From: Metallyticus violacea
Lineage: Eukaryota; Arthropoda; Insecta; Mantodea; Metallyticidae
Reading direction: 5' to 3'
DNA length: 64,000 bases
Assembly: GCA_030762175.1 (NCBI GenBank)
Contig: CM060837.1
Coordinates: 7,644,001-7,708,000, forward strand
Part shown: positions 33,661 to 45,290 of the stretch, one piece after another
Numbering within the stretch: the stretch's first letter is position 1
Layout: each line of letters starts with the position of its first letter
Program-made: the position numbers and the translations under genes
Notes under the pieces: model-generated
The model's database searches: none
Told to the model about the DNA's origin: nothing
Seen by the model: only the letters and a program-made list of their open reading frames with translations

Positions 33661-33675
33661 ATTTACCCTGTATTT

Positions 33676-33937
33676 GCCGCCACGAATGGCCGAGGTCGTT
33701 AAGGCGCGGACTAATGAGTGTAAGGTCTGGGGTTCAAATCGCGCCAGGACCGTCATCCCTGACTAAGGTTTTTTCCAGGTTTTTCTCAGTCCTCTTAAAT
33801 GGGAAGTGCCGGGGAGATACCCTAAACTTAGATCTGGAAAAAATTCTTTCCGAATATATCATTTATCTCATGTATCATTGGTGTTCACCACTTGTGGTGC
33901 CTCAGTAGTAAAAACGGCGTAAAACACTACTCAAAAA
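33676..33937 (+). mobile_element. SINE family A, full-length copy
   Basis: Head GCCGCCACGAATGGCCGAGG, B box GGGGTTCAAATCGCG, complete body and 3' end GCCTCAGTAGTAAAAACGG. It is inserted in or next to the transposon at 33351. Confidence 0.92.
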
Positions 33938-33939
33938 AT

Positions 33940-34014
33940 ATCATGTATCATCAGTATCCATTGCCTGTGATTCCTTAATAGTTAAAACGGGCTTTAAACA
34001 CTATTAGAAAGAAT
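33940..34014 (+). mobile_element. SINE family A, 3' end fragment
   Basis: ATCATGTATCATCAGTATCC through TTAGAAAG repeats the final ~70 bases of family A directly behind the previous copy, either a truncated insertion or a local duplication. Confidence 0.8.
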
Positions 34015-34051
34015 ATAAAGGCTTGTACACTGGCGTTATTGGAAACGATTG

Positions 34052-34178
34052 AGCCACGGCATTTGCCATTTATGAAGGCCGAGGAAAACCTGTCAGGGTG
34101 GACGGTCCTAGCGGGATTGGAACCCCAGACCTCCCTTCACGGGTCCGCGCCTTAACGACCTCGGCCACTCGTGGCGGT
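34052..34178 (-). mobile_element. SINE family A, 3'-truncated copy, inverted to its neighbour
   Basis: In minus orientation: ACCGCCACGAGTGGCCGAGG, B box GGGGTTCCAATCCCG, then only the start of the body (CATTTGCCATTTATGAAGG). It faces the + copies at 33676 and 33940, so transcripts through here could form a long hairpin. Confidence 0.9.
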
Positions 34179-35469
34179 GTTTTCCTTATTGATTTTCATT
34201 TCATATTGTGTATAAAATATAATTCATTTTATCGTGCATTTTGCTGACTAAAGGAAAGAAGTATTTTTCTTGTAATTGCAATGTTCTTTTAAATAGAGTG
34301 CCTTATTTAAGATATTTACATTTTGGATCTTAATAAACCATACATGACCTGTAGAGTTAATAAAACAGTTGTGAATTAAAACATTGAAGAAAGAATAAGA
34401 AGTTTGTGGTTTTTATCAGTAGGTAATATTCAAAATCATTGGAGTTTAGAAGGAGTGGAAGCGACTGTTTTCCGAACTGCACCGAGGTTGTATAAAGTTC
34501 GCTAACTACACTGTCAGAAAGCCATTCCACATACTTGCCTCACAAAAGAACCGCAAACCGCTGCTACAAAAACATAACTTCGATATAGAAATTAATTACA
34601 TATTTTGGTTGTGCACGATATCGGCTTTTTTTTTTTTCCGAGGGTTTCCGGAGCACAAACAAATCACAAATGGAGTAATATGTGGAAACAGCACAAGCCC
34701 TGGGTGGTGGGGATAGAGGTCGTATGGACTTTTTTCCGGTACCGCAGCCCTTTTCCCTGCTACATTCTTTTTGAAGCATTTCTCTCTTTATACATACCAG
34801 AGCTGCCAACTTTGCAAAAATACATGCGGATTTGTGGAGTTATTGACTGTATGTAGTCCAAAATATGAAAACATTGTGTGTTGAATTTATTGAGGATTTT
34901 TTTTTTTGGCCGAATTACGAAGTTTCATTTTTCCCCCATTTTTTTAACAGATTCATAGCGTAAAGTAGTTATAAGAGCAAAACCATCAACTTTATGTGCC
35001 GATTCAGCTGATCCAAATTAAACCGCACACCAAGAAACCTTACAATTTGGTACTGTTTTGAAAAAAGTACCTATACATAAGGTTAAATTATATATGACTT
35101 TATGAAGGCGCATTTGTTTTATTTTTTTAAAGCTATAAATCTACCGCATACTGGTGAAACAGCCTCAAAGGACGTAAACCCTAAAGACTGATGTAGACAT
35201 TTAAAATGACGATTATAACAGCTGAGAGCACACTTTCTAAAAAGTTTAACGTGATATATAAAATTTAATAGGCACATAAATAAATTAATTCATCATATTT
35301 CACTAGCTTCCCTGCAGGAAACAAAAAAAAATATCAGCAGCTTGCTCTCTTTCTGACAAAAAATATCAATGTCATATTGATGTTCCGTCAGTAATACTTG
35401 GATATAAATTAATTTCCCTAATTTATATTTGGAAAATGTCTCTCTGGTAATTCACGGGGTTTAGCAGCA
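34179..35469. other. No recognised gene
   Basis: AT-rich with overlapping frames of 81-83 codons at 34564-34856, none with a domain. Confidence 0.4.
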
Positions 35470-36030
35470 GAGGTAGTCTCTAAGTACGTTGCCAGCAATG
35501 GGGAAGGCGGCGGATACCGTCTGCTGCATGTGAGTTGCTAATGTGAGCCACCTCGCGTCGAAACGAAGATCTTCTCATCCCAACCGCTGTAAAACTCGCT
35601 TGGCTCTGTCGACTGTATGAACCGTCGCGAGATCGTGTTGATAATGGCATTGTTCAAAAGTTCTGGCCGTTTGTGCGTTCAGCACGATCCAATATTGTGA
35701 CACAAAAGAAAAGCTTCAATATTGGGCATTCATAGTGATCCCTTCTGATAAAATACACCTTCATTGTCAATCGCCAGAACGACCATGACTTTTGTTGGTG
35801 AGGAAGTTTGGCGAAATGTGTGTTTGCTTGGTGGCCCATTTTGTGCATGTTCAAGCCCTCCCATAAAATGCGGTGTACTGTTTTTGCCGGAATTCCTGTT
35901 TGTTCTTCTAATTCTACAAGTGTCCAGGACCTATCTTCGCACAAGCAATTGTTCCACCACCATCACCCCATACATCCTTTGTCACGGACACAGGACGCTC
36001 ATTGCACAGAAGATCGGCACTGTTCGATAG
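35470..36030 (-). pseudogene. Mariner transposase relic with central deletion
   Basis: A 96-codon minus frame (35944-35654) begins 'CEDRSWTLVELEEQTGIPAK' and 'TVHRILWEGLNM', the second helix-turn-helix and linker of mariner transposases. After 'KSWSF' the text jumps to later parts; near 35650-35560 short words such as 'VDRAK' suggest decayed catalytic sequence. The first catalytic aspartate region is lost. Confidence 0.7.
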
Positions 36031-36127
36031 GGCAGGGCACGCGCACCTAGTGCTCTGTGGCATTCTCGTGCATTCCTGCCCCGGAGAAATGTTACTTTCA
36101 TATATGCACGTTGTTCATTCCTCCCAA

Positions 36128-36308
36128 GTCATGGCTACCTTCGGAAGGGAAGTAAAGCCGTGGGTCCCGTGTCATACATTTACGGAACTATAAACAACCT
36201 CAAGTCTGAAAGAAGAGGCGTCTGAGAAAAATTTGTCGGCCGTTTCATACTCTGATTTGAATGGGACGTTGATGACCTGAGATGTTGAAGAGCGTCCGTA
36301 AATAAACA
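36128..36308 (+). mobile_element. SINE family B, head-less copy
   Basis: ATGGCTACCTTCGGAAGGG through GTAAAGCCGTGGGTCCCG to GAGCGTCCGTAAATAAAC. The tRNA-like head is missing. Confidence 0.92.
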
Positions 36309-36499
36309 AAATCAAAAATAAGTTGTTCATTAGTGACCAGTGTTACTCACCAACTGAACTTGGGGCCGCGCTGTTGCTTACATGCACCACCTGGTGGCTT
36401 CATTCGAAAGCAAATTCCGCACACTTTCAATTGTATATCTTAGATGTTTAGTGTTGTTGCTTTATAACTTGTCCGTCATAGGTTATCATAACCCGGTAG

Positions 36500-36850
36500 G
36501 AGGTGGGTTGGTTAGCGTTGTTGGCTGTGCGGATGCTGAACAAATCATTGCGAATCTGTCAAGAGTGGATCAACGTGCTGTGATTCAGTTTTTGACAGAG
36601 GACGACTGCCAGCCAGTTGAAATTCATCGTGAACTGATGAGGAACGTTTATCGAAAACAACAGTGGACTGTTTCGAACGTCGCTAAAATAAGAAAACGCA
36701 ATACTTGAGGATTACCGTGCTACTGACATTTGTTCAAACACTCAAGTAATTTCTGAAGGGCAAACGCTTCCATAATAATGAAGAAGTCAAGTCCGCGGTA
36801 CGGAACCGTTTCACGCTGGAATCATGACGATGTCCGACAATTGGTGAAAT
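36500..36850 (+). pseudogene. Mariner transposase relic, N-terminus
   Basis: 'IIANLSRVDQRAVIQFLTED' and 'VEIHRELMRNVY' (36541-36655) match the first helix-turn-helix of mariner transposases. The open frame continues to a stop at 36708, then shows only scraps. The 108-codon frame starts upstream of the element, so its ATG is not meaningful. It is on the opposite strand to the relic at 35470, so they are two insertions. Confidence 0.7.
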
Positions 36851-37928
36851 ATGAAATGTGTATGAATTTATAGTATAGGTATAAAATTAATAATTAGGTT
36901 TAATATGAACAAAAATATATATTTTAATATGTTTTGAGCAAAACTCTTTTTTCTAGATGATAAAGAAACCTTTATTAGGTTGACATAAATGTCCCAAATA
37001 ATTCTTGAAGTAATCAAGAAACCGCCTTGTATTTCTCCTTGATCTGTAACACAGCCTTCTGATGTATTTTTGAATTTTGTGCAGTGTTTCCATTCCCCAT
37101 GCATATGCACATCAGTTATTTGGTAAACTGTTCGACAGCCAGAAAGCTGTAACGTCTAAACCTGCTGTTCTCTGATCGATCTGGTTTCAGTACTTTCGTG
37201 TTACCACTTGCTATGCGTGATGTAGGTGTCTGAAAGTTCGGAACCCGGTCACATCGAGCCTGTGACCTCCCTGAGGTCATAACACTCCAGTCACGCGATT
37301 CTTCCCCAGCTCTATTGATTCAGGCAAATTACTCGTTCACAACCTTTGTTTCCTAGCCGCGGAAACTTGTACGAAATCGCGCCATTCTGCATTTAAAACG
37401 TTTGAAACAAAACCGCACTAGAGCACCTCTCAGTGAAACGAAGGTACTTCATAAGCAGCGATGATCAGAAGTTATCATAAAAGTTGACCGCTTTTGTGAT
37501 GTTATGATGTGCCACAGGTTTGTTGCTGAAATACATGTCCTCAGGGGTTCAAGTAAATAAAAGATGACTGATGCTTTACATTAGTGGCCAAATTATTACA
37601 CTGAAGGGAATAAATGCAACCGAATTTTAATCTGAATGCCTAATATTCCTTTTTTCTTAATTAACATGTTGGTTCTCTTAGTCATGTTGAAAAACATCGG
37701 CAGTTTTTCAAATGACAGAGGGGTAATGTCTTATTCTTCCTTCTCTTAAATGTTTTATTGGCAATTGACGTAAATTTTCTATAGGAATCATGTCGTAACT
37801 ATTAGTACTGGTTATTAAATATATTTAAGAATTTTGTTGTTTTTTAGTCTTATGGCATGGAACTTACTCATGTGTAAAAATGCACGTATTTCCCCCAAAC
37901 CAGTCACTTATTTGAAACAGTTAGAGGT
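36851..37928. other. No recognised gene
   Basis: AT-rich; an 80-codon minus frame at 36868-37110 has no domain. Confidence 0.4.
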
Positions 37929-38215
37929 TGATTTATTTATGGACGCTGTTTAACATCTCAGGTCATCAGCGTCCCATTCTATTCAGGGCATGAAATGGCC
38001 GACAGATTTTGCTCAGAGGCCTCTTCTTTGAGACTTGAGGTTCTTTTTCGTGCCGTAAATGTACGACACAGGACCCACGGCTTTACTTCCCTTCCGAAGG
38101 AAGCTATACTTAGGATATTTACGCCCGAAAAAATCCATCGATCGTGGCCGGGATTGAACCCGCGATCATGGGTTTAGAAAGCAAGTATGGTTATCACTAC
38201 ACCACCAGGACCGAC
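37929..38215 (-). mobile_element. SINE family B, full-length copy
   Basis: Complete from GGTCCTGGTGGTGTAGTGAT (head) to the 3' border GATTTATTTATGGACGCTG on +. One of the best copies for a family consensus. Confidence 0.95.
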
Positions 38216-38412
38216 ACACAGTAAGAGGTTCTACAGTACTGTTAGATATTTGCTCCTGGCTCATTTTACAGTTAAACATGTATGAGGACGAATTGATAAG
38301 GTCTAGTAAATATAGTAAATATTTTTTTTCCCCAAAATAAAAGTTTTTCTCAACTTAATAGCGATATCCCATGTTTTTATTCCCTCAATAAAAAAAAGTT
38401 TTTCGAACTGTG

Positions 38413-38690
38413 CATAATACTTATTTACAGCGCAGTAACCTCTTCATTCGACGAAAATTCTTCCGCCCCCAACCAGTTTTTGAGGTTAGGAAAGAGAAAA
38501 AAGTCGCCTGGGCCAAATCTGGGGAATTGGGTGGGTAGGAAACCCAGCTCGGCAAGTTTTTGCAATCGCAACAGCAGGCGCATGAGAAAATAGCAGCCAT
38601 AATTATCATAATCTTCTCTCTGATCAAATGACAAGACCAGAAAATCTGTTTGGGAAGAGTTATCGTCATGAAAATGCAATGTTAGTCACA
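38413..38690 (-). pseudogene. Mariner transposase relic, C-terminal segment
   Basis: The minus frame reads 'KLAELGFLPTQFPRFGPGDF' then 'FLFPNLKNWLGAEEFSSNEE', matching the SPDLAPSDFFLFPNLKKWLxGKRFSSNEEV region. The last catalytic aspartate is changed in this reading (PGDF for PSDF keeps the D), while upstream D motifs are absent. Frames upstream of 38600 are unrelated. Confidence 0.85.
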
Positions 38691-39089
38691 AATAACTCTC
38701 GAGTTTTGCAATGTAACTGCAAATACTTTAATGCAGCTATCATGACAAAGTTTTTCAAGTTTTTATTTATACCTGTGAATGTTTAGGACTACCTTTGTAG
38801 CATTGTCAGATACGCTCCATGTCGACTGCAGACGAAGACGGGTGCAAAGGTTGAATTCCTGTTGCACAAACAACCAGAATCTTTAATTTGTGCATATACC
38901 AATACGAATATATTTATCCGTCTGTGGGTGGATTCTTAATGTGTTCTTTCGCAAGTGACCTTGAACTGTAAATTATTAAGATCCTGACTTTTATTTGTTT
39001 ATTTTAGCACTTTGACTGTATTGATCTCCTCGCGGCGTCTGTAGATTGTGAGTGAACACTGTAGGTGAAGTATAAATGAAATGAAATTA
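38691..39089. other. No recognised gene
   Basis: AT-rich; no feature seen. Confidence 0.4.
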
Positions 39090-39275
39090 ATTAAGGATGA
39101 CGCAAATGAGCTCGGAGTCCCTAGGTATCTTAAAACTATCTGGCGTTCATCTTTTTAAGGTTAGAAAAACTCGGAAAAAAATTACCCCAGCAGCTTGACC
39201 TGAACGGGATTCGAGCCAGGGACCTGCTAATTAATGGTCACAAACGCTATCACTAGACCACAGAGGTAGCCTGTT
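39090..39275 (-). mobile_element. tRNA-derived SINE-like repeat (family D)
   Basis: On the minus strand, CTGTGGTCTAGTGATAGCG (A box) and CTGGCTCGAATCCCG (B box) lie ~35 bases apart as in a tRNA, followed by a GAGTTTTTCTAACC body. No CCA end or intact anticodon stem is evident, so it is a SINE head rather than a tRNA gene. Single copy in this window. Confidence 0.65.
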
Positions 39276-39687
39276 TTGGTTTTTTATATGCGAGATTTTA
39301 GCCTTTTGTTATTACTGAATTTTTTTTCCTAAACTGTTTATTTTAGCCTTTTGTAGTCTTCTGATGGAAAATGCACAACATACTGTTGTAAACATGAACA
39401 TTTAATTAATTCGCGTGTTGACACAATATTATTCTGATATTTTAGTTACAAACAATATAAACACTTGAAATACCTAAACTGTGGTGCAATTTTTAAAATT
39501 GTTTTCCCAGTATTTGGTGAAAAAATAAATTAATAAAATAAAACTGATATAATCTCTGGATTAGTGTTTACAATTTTTTTATTTTTTTTCTGCAAGCGAC
39601 GAATTATTAAACATTTAAGAACAACGGACAAGCTACAGTTTTTAACATTCAAGTCGACAGTAGATGTACTTTTTTTAAGTTCAGTTT
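39276..39687. other. No recognised gene
   Basis: Very AT-rich; no feature seen. Confidence 0.4.
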
Positions 39688-39935
39688 TTTTAATAGTGTC
39701 TAACGCCCATAAGCGGTGAACACTGATGATACGCGAGAGGAAATGATATTTTGGGAAAGGATTTCCTTTAAGAAAGGAAACGTTCCGGGCCTAAGTTTAG
39801 GATACCTCCCCGGCATTTGCCGTTTATGAGGATTGAGGAAAATCTGGAAAATACCTCGGTCAGGGAGGACGGTCCTGGCGGGATTCGAGCCCCAGACCCT
39901 CACGAACCCGCGCCTTAGCAACTTTGACGATAAAG
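39688..39935 (-). mobile_element. SINE family A, copy lacking the extreme head
   Basis: B box GGGGCTCGAATCCCG and a complete body and tail are present. The A box region is decayed (CAAAGTTGCTAAGGCGCGGG). Confidence 0.9.
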
Positions 39936-40014
39936 CACAGGTGCCGCAGGGAAACAGGAAATTGTGAATTAACTTAAATTGCACGAAATAACATTATTGA
40001 TGGAGGTTCATGTC

Positions 40015-40570
40015 GCCTTTAACTATGTGGTAATGTAAACATGTCACTTGACACTTCACTTCTTCAACAGGTGCCTCTTTTCGGGGTACACATTCTGATA
40101 GCCTATTGAGCGAACTCTGGAATGCCCGGTGTATCATGTCTAGAGGATTGCCTGTGATTTCGTCGTCAATCCTCTGTTTTAGTTCAGTAATTGTGTGCGG
40201 TACACAAGTTCTTCCCACAGGAAGAAATCAGGGGATCACGGAGACAATGAAATGTCGCCGTTACGTGCGCCTTCCAAACAATTGGCGAACGGCTTTCGCC
40301 GATTATCGAACAGTATGCGATATGGCTCCGTCCTGCTGAAACCGCGTGTTTTCGATATCAAGATCAGCGCAGTGGTGCAGCCTCCGTGCAAACATACCGG
40401 GCCGATGTTACTGTTAGTGCAAAGCCCTCCTCGCGTGGCCAATGACACCAGCTGTGTAATGGACGCTCGTGAAACTCAGAGGATTTTCCTGTGCCCAGTG
40501 ACGAAATTCTGTTTGCCAACAGGTGGAAATGGGCTCGTCTGACGTCCGCACTTTGTTAAGGAAATTGGCG
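40015..40570 (-). pseudogene. Tc1/mariner-type transposase relic, C-terminal part
   Basis: Near 40255-40205 the minus strand reads 'ISLSP', stop, 'SPDFFLWEEL', matching the SPxxFFLW(G) box that follows the catalytic core. The 74-codon frame then gives 'TITELKQRIDDEITGNPLDM', the helical C-terminus of DUF4817-type transposases. The upstream part to 40570 has a similar GC content but is frameshifted. This explains the overlapping frames at 40106-40542. Confidence 0.7.
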
Positions 40571-41019
40571 TTCTTGTTAACTTTAGCCAACACCCAACTG
40601 TAACTTATATACGTATAACTTTATTCATTGTACGCCGATGCATGTTGTCTAACGGAGCGGCACTCTTCTCTGGGGTTTGTACCGTTCGGACGACACCCAA
40701 GCGCTGTCAAAACACTCTTTACCACACCACTTCAATGTTTTATGATTACTAAATGACAAAGCCTTCGCAGTAATGTCACATCAGTTCCGAACAACTGCCG
40801 GCCAACACTACATTCCAAATGTTCTTGTTTCTCTGCGCCACCTTATATATACTTTAGCAGCAAGGCGGAATTGAGATAAACTGCAGCATTTGTTACAAAA
40901 GAGGGCAGCTATGTACTATACACATTCTTTATTGGCCAACATGAGCAATACACTCTACCTTAAGTTCTTGGTTTCGATTTACGCAATTAGAAAAATTCTA
41001 AGTTAGGAAAGTCTGGGAA
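40571..41019. other. No recognised gene
   Basis: May contain the decayed 5' part of the 40 kb transposase, since GC content stays moderately high to ~40850, but no motif could be read. Confidence 0.35.
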
Positions 41020-41235
41020 GGGGCCCACCTAGCCTCGTGGGTGTAGTTGTGGAGGAACCATCAAGAGAGGTGAGGTCTTTTGGTGTTATAAGCCGCGGAG
41101 TGTTCTCGATCACAAGCACTCCCCTCTGCAATACTGCCCTCTGTAGGAGATGTCGCAAGACGGAGGTAGAGGACGCAGCCGAGGTTTTTAAGGGCTGTTG
41201 TGCCCAGAGGAAGCATGGCATAGTGATATTTAATA
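41020..41235. other. Unexplained GC-rich island
   Basis: Three overlapping frames of 62-72 codons on both strands, with GC content near half against an AT-rich background. No domain, splice signal or second copy was recognised. It might be the coding scrap of an unknown repeat. Confidence 0.3.
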
Positions 41236-41719
41236 CAAAAATTCACCATTAATTTATACTCATATAATTTTATTTTTGTGTGAATATAAAACTTAATTTT
41301 TATATGTCATTTTATATCCTTCAGTCGTATTGGGACTTAATTGGTTAATAGGATTAATTTATTTGTATCCAATGGGGAAGACATAGAAAAGTAGGTTAAA
41401 GTGTTCTAAATATTACACTAACAAAACCTAAAAGCCTGGGTCCTGGTGATTATGGACTAAATCTCATGGAATTCCAGCACACAAAGTATCTTCTCAGCTT
41501 TTGTTGCCTCAATTTTTACACAACACCATCTGGTGGTCAAAAGTTGAACTACTGGTTGTTTAAAAGCAGTACACCAATTTCAAAAGTTTCCTTATATTGC
41601 TGTAAAAGCTACTCAAGGGAAAAGTAAATATTTAAAGGTACTAATTTTTTTAAAACTCCGGCAATATTTTGACTAACACACAAAACTCTTCGATGATCAT
41701 CTTGGCTTCTTATACTTGT
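41236..41719. other. No recognised gene
   Basis: AT-rich; no feature seen. Confidence 0.4.
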
Positions 41720-42011
41720 TGATTTGGTTTATTTACGGACGCTCTTTAACATCTCAGATCATCAGCGTGCCATTCAATTTAGGGCGTGAAACGTCAACAA
41801 ATGTTACTCAGAGGTCTCTTCTTTCAGACTTGAGGTTATTTTTCGTGCCGTAAATGTACGGCACGGGACCCACGGCTTTACTTCCCTTCCGAAGGAAGCC
41901 ATACTTAAGATTTTTTCACCCGAAAAATCCATGAATCTTGGCCGGGTTTGAACCCGCTATCTTGGGTTTAGAAGGCAAGTATGGTTACCGCTACACCACC
42001 AGGACCGACAA
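41720..42011 (-). mobile_element. SINE family B, full-length copy
   Basis: Complete from head GGTCCTGGTGGTGTAGCGG to the 3' border GATTTGGTTTATTTACGG. It shows the 3' sequence TCAACAAG beyond the AT-rich end, shared with the copy at 24890. Confidence 0.95.
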
Positions 42012-43128
42012 CCTTCTTATACGAAAATGATGTGGTAATTTGCCTTTTGAAAGCTATGAACTGAATGTCTTGATCCAAGTGTTCCTTTTGGTCTATCTCA
42101 GTTTGAACGAAGAGTTAGGTAATGTGCTATGTTCTGTAATGGCAGCTGTCGACGAGATCTCTTCTGCTTGCGTTGTAAATCTTCAAATTCTCCTACGAAT
42201 ATTTTTGAGTGTTTCCTCTAATAAAAGTGAACCAGTAACATGTTTGGTCAGTGGAACAAGAAGCAAAAGCGGTTTCTGCTCCAGAACCCACTAACATTCA
42301 ACATTTATGGCCGAACTCTCTCTGTATTAAGGAAAAGCCACATCTTGAGGAATTCAGGCCAGTGAATAATACAAACAGCGCGTGAAATATGGAGGGTTTC
42401 TTGAACCGGGCCAGAGCCGACGTGAGGTGAACTTGGGGAAGAGGGGGCTGTTTGTTATACGCAGAAAACGGAGAAAGGGAAGTGAAGGGGGGGAAAAAAA
42501 CCTCTTCCTTCTCGAACTGCATGCGGCGTGGTTTCAGGAAGGACCTAAATCTTGAGAGTAATCCATACATAAAGCCTGCAGCAATATCCTTGTAGTTCTG
42601 CAAGCGAAATGTTTGCCTTTAAGATGTCTTAAAGTTAGAGAATATTCCTACAGACCATGTGGAGCTTCTTAGAAATAATGCAGTAACGTACACAGGAAAT
42701 CTTTTCCTCCATCTTTCTCAATGAAAATAAAATAGGGCCTCAAGGAGCCTTGCAAATTAGCATTACCTTGAAAAAATTTACAGTAATAGAGGGTATATTT
42801 ATTGTTATAACATTCTATATACACATTACACATATATTTTATGCTTGGGTCGTAAACCGTACATGCCTAAGTATGATACATAATTAGAAAGAGGAACAAA
42901 TAAAATAGTGTGAATAATAATAAATAAATAAACATTAAAATGGAAAGAACGGCATTTACGGATATATGAATGGAAACGTATTACTCGTACATCGTTTATA
43001 ATTTCACTAGTGAAACATATTACACTAATTTTAAGCGATTTGGTAAATTCATGAATGATCTCTCTTTTGTATTGTTGTCTACGCTTCAATGAGAACGATT
43101 TCTAAGGATGAATTATGCTATTTTGTTG

Positions 43129-43132
<4 letters not shown>
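42012..43132. other. No recognised gene
   Basis: Frames of 84-101 codons (42040-42603 and 42826-43089) have no domain. Unassigned. Confidence 0.4.

Positions 43133-43171
<39 letters not shown>
43133..43171. repeat. (AT)n microsatellite
   Basis: About 19 AT units. Confidence 0.97.
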
Positions 43172-43174
<3 letters not shown>

Positions 43175-43429
43175 GGTACTTTATTATGTTGTAAATCTTT
43201 CGTTTCCTCTGGTGTTCTGCATACGATAGACTTAGCTGCGTTGAATATGAATTTAGTTGCCGCGTGTGAAACTTAGAGATGAGTACCGCGGCGCAACTGA
43301 AAACTGCTTAACTGAGTCGAACGTGTATCTTGCCGCCTGTAGGTCTTATAACTGCGTACTGAAGAATGAACTTCCCAGCGGAGCAAACGCTTCCTATATA
43401 TATATATAAGAAAAATAAAAATAAAGTAA

Positions 43430-43505
43430 CACTATTAACAATGTAACAAATTAACAGTAATTATAATAGTAGAAAAGGATAAAACACTAAGAAAAAGTCA
43501 CACTT
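43430..43505. repeat. Dispersed repeat shared with 52070-52155
   Basis: AACAATGTAAC and GGATAAAACACTAAGAAAAA plus GTCACA occur in the same order in both places. At 52 kb the block forms one arm of a hairpin. Confidence 0.65.
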
Positions 43506-44094
43506 GAGATCGCTATATATCGGACTCGTGGAGTCCTTCTATGGCAAGAAGACAAGTGACACTATATATATGAAATTGTATATATGACATATATATGTGT
43601 GTGTGTGAAATTCAAATCAAGTAATCGTTGGCTTAACGACGCCACGGGGTCACACAGGCACGCACAAATTTCGCGCCTATCTTTAAAAGCTCAAACATAC
43701 ATTTACCATTGGCTGGTTCAAGTTCCCCAACTACAAATGTCATTCGTTATTTTTTAAAAGTTTAAAGCATTATATTAGCATTGGCTAGTTGAAAGACTAA
43801 CAGTATAACGTCTCTCGGGATCAGATTTAAAAGTCCTTCAGTTTATTAACCCTACAACGGCAGTACTTTAAAAAACTGGACTTGTATTTCTTCCTATTGT
43901 ATAGAGATTTATGACCTTATTAGCTTTCTAAGCTACTGTAACCGAAAAATACCATTTTTTTACATACAGGTCATATGTTAACATTATGCCGTATTATACA
44001 TATACGATATTTACATTATTAATTACAAAAACATTAAATATTATAATAATTAGGTTTGCAACATACATACATATTATATTATATTATATTTATG
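43506..44094. other. No recognised gene
   Basis: AT-rich, with short AT and GT dinucleotide runs near 43560-43610. Confidence 0.4.
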
Positions 44095-44800
44095 TTACAG
44101 TGAGGGCAGGGCGCAACGTCTACACAGAAACACTCATTCTCCTCCAGAGCAAAATATTTTTCTAAACGCTGTACATTTTGTACCAGATGCAAGTAATTGT
44201 TGTAACCTAGAATCTAGAAATTGTTTCGACAAATTTAAGTCATTTGCCAAATCATTCGAGTCTACGTGCTCTACAAAATATCTTTCAGTTTCAGAACTAT
44301 CTGGTTGAGTTAGGATCTTTTACAGTAGAGGTCTCTGGCTACAGGGGCAACTCAGACTGGGAATCACTATTTCCTTCACCATTACTATCACTACTACGTG
44401 TCTCAGGGGGCACAGGCATGTGGAAAAGGATGTTTAGCGGAAGGTATATCTGGATACTGAATATCGTGTAGAGACATGTCAGCTATATTTGTCATGCAGA
44501 AGTAACAATCATTAATATGATTTGTTGTTTCTGTCACAGCATAGGTTACGCTTTGAGTTTGCCATGTAATCAATCTAAGATTTGTCGTACAAGAGGTGCA
44601 ACATTGATGAGGCGACTCATTTTTTCCTCACGGAAGAATTTTTCCTTTTGGGTAGTGTTATTGTAAACGGTTCGTTAAAACTAATTCTCCGTTACCTGTT
44701 GCTCAACATGCCTTCTCCCTTTATGCTTCTTTTGAAAATTATTTTTATTAACTTTAATTCTCCCTTGATCTCTTAGAGGCAAGGAAATAGCTGTCATTAG
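44095..44800 (-). pseudogene. Relic of an uncharacterised arthropod repetitive ORF family
   Basis: Minus-strand frames read 'ETTNHINDCYFCMTNIADMS' then 'IQYPDIPSAKHPFPH' (~44545-44410), and further on 'VDSNDLANDLNLSKQFLDSR' and 'LQQLLASGTKCTAFRKIF'. As I recall, multicopy insect proteins of unknown function carry a D-C-Y-F-C motif, a YPDxPSxxxPVPH motif and then an L-N-D-L-x-R-D-L-x-L segment in this order. Two or more frameshifts and stops break it. Whether the family is a mobile element or a host family is not known to me. Confidence 0.5.
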
Positions 44801-45009
44801 ATTTTATTAAGCACGCACTCCACCTGGACGCAATTTAAATCTATAGTGGGTACTGATTTACTTTTCACACAAATTTCACTATCTTTGCTGTCATTTCTCT
44901 CTCTTGACAATATTTGTTGTTGAATTTATGCAAAGGGATAATATTATATTAATATCAATAAAGGATAAGTTTAAGTTGGAAAGTTTCTTACTGGTCTTTA
45001 TTATTTGTT

Positions 45010-45290
45010 TGATTTATTTATGGACGCTCTTTAACATCTCAGGTCATCAGCGTCCCATTCAACTCAGGGTGTGAAACGGCGAGCAAATTTTGCTCAGAGG
45101 CCTCTTCTTTCAGGCTTGAGGTTCTTTTTCGTGCCGTAAATGTACGACACGGGACCGACGACTTTACTTCCCTTCCGAAGGAAGTCATACTTAGGATTTT
45201 TACGCCCGAAAAAATCCATCGATCCTGGCCGGGTTTGAACCCACGATCTTGGGTTTAGAAGGCAAGTATGGTAACCACTACACCACCATC
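45010..45290 (-). mobile_element. SINE family B, nearly full-length copy
   Basis: It runs from GGTGGTGTAGTGGTTACC (head, missing ~8 bases of 5' end) to the 3' border GATTTATTTATGGACGCTC. B box and body are intact. Confidence 0.95.

Noticed and set aside
42040..42603. Frames of 84 and 101 codons as host genes
   Set aside because: No recognisable domain, no splice sites, and composition like the surroundings.
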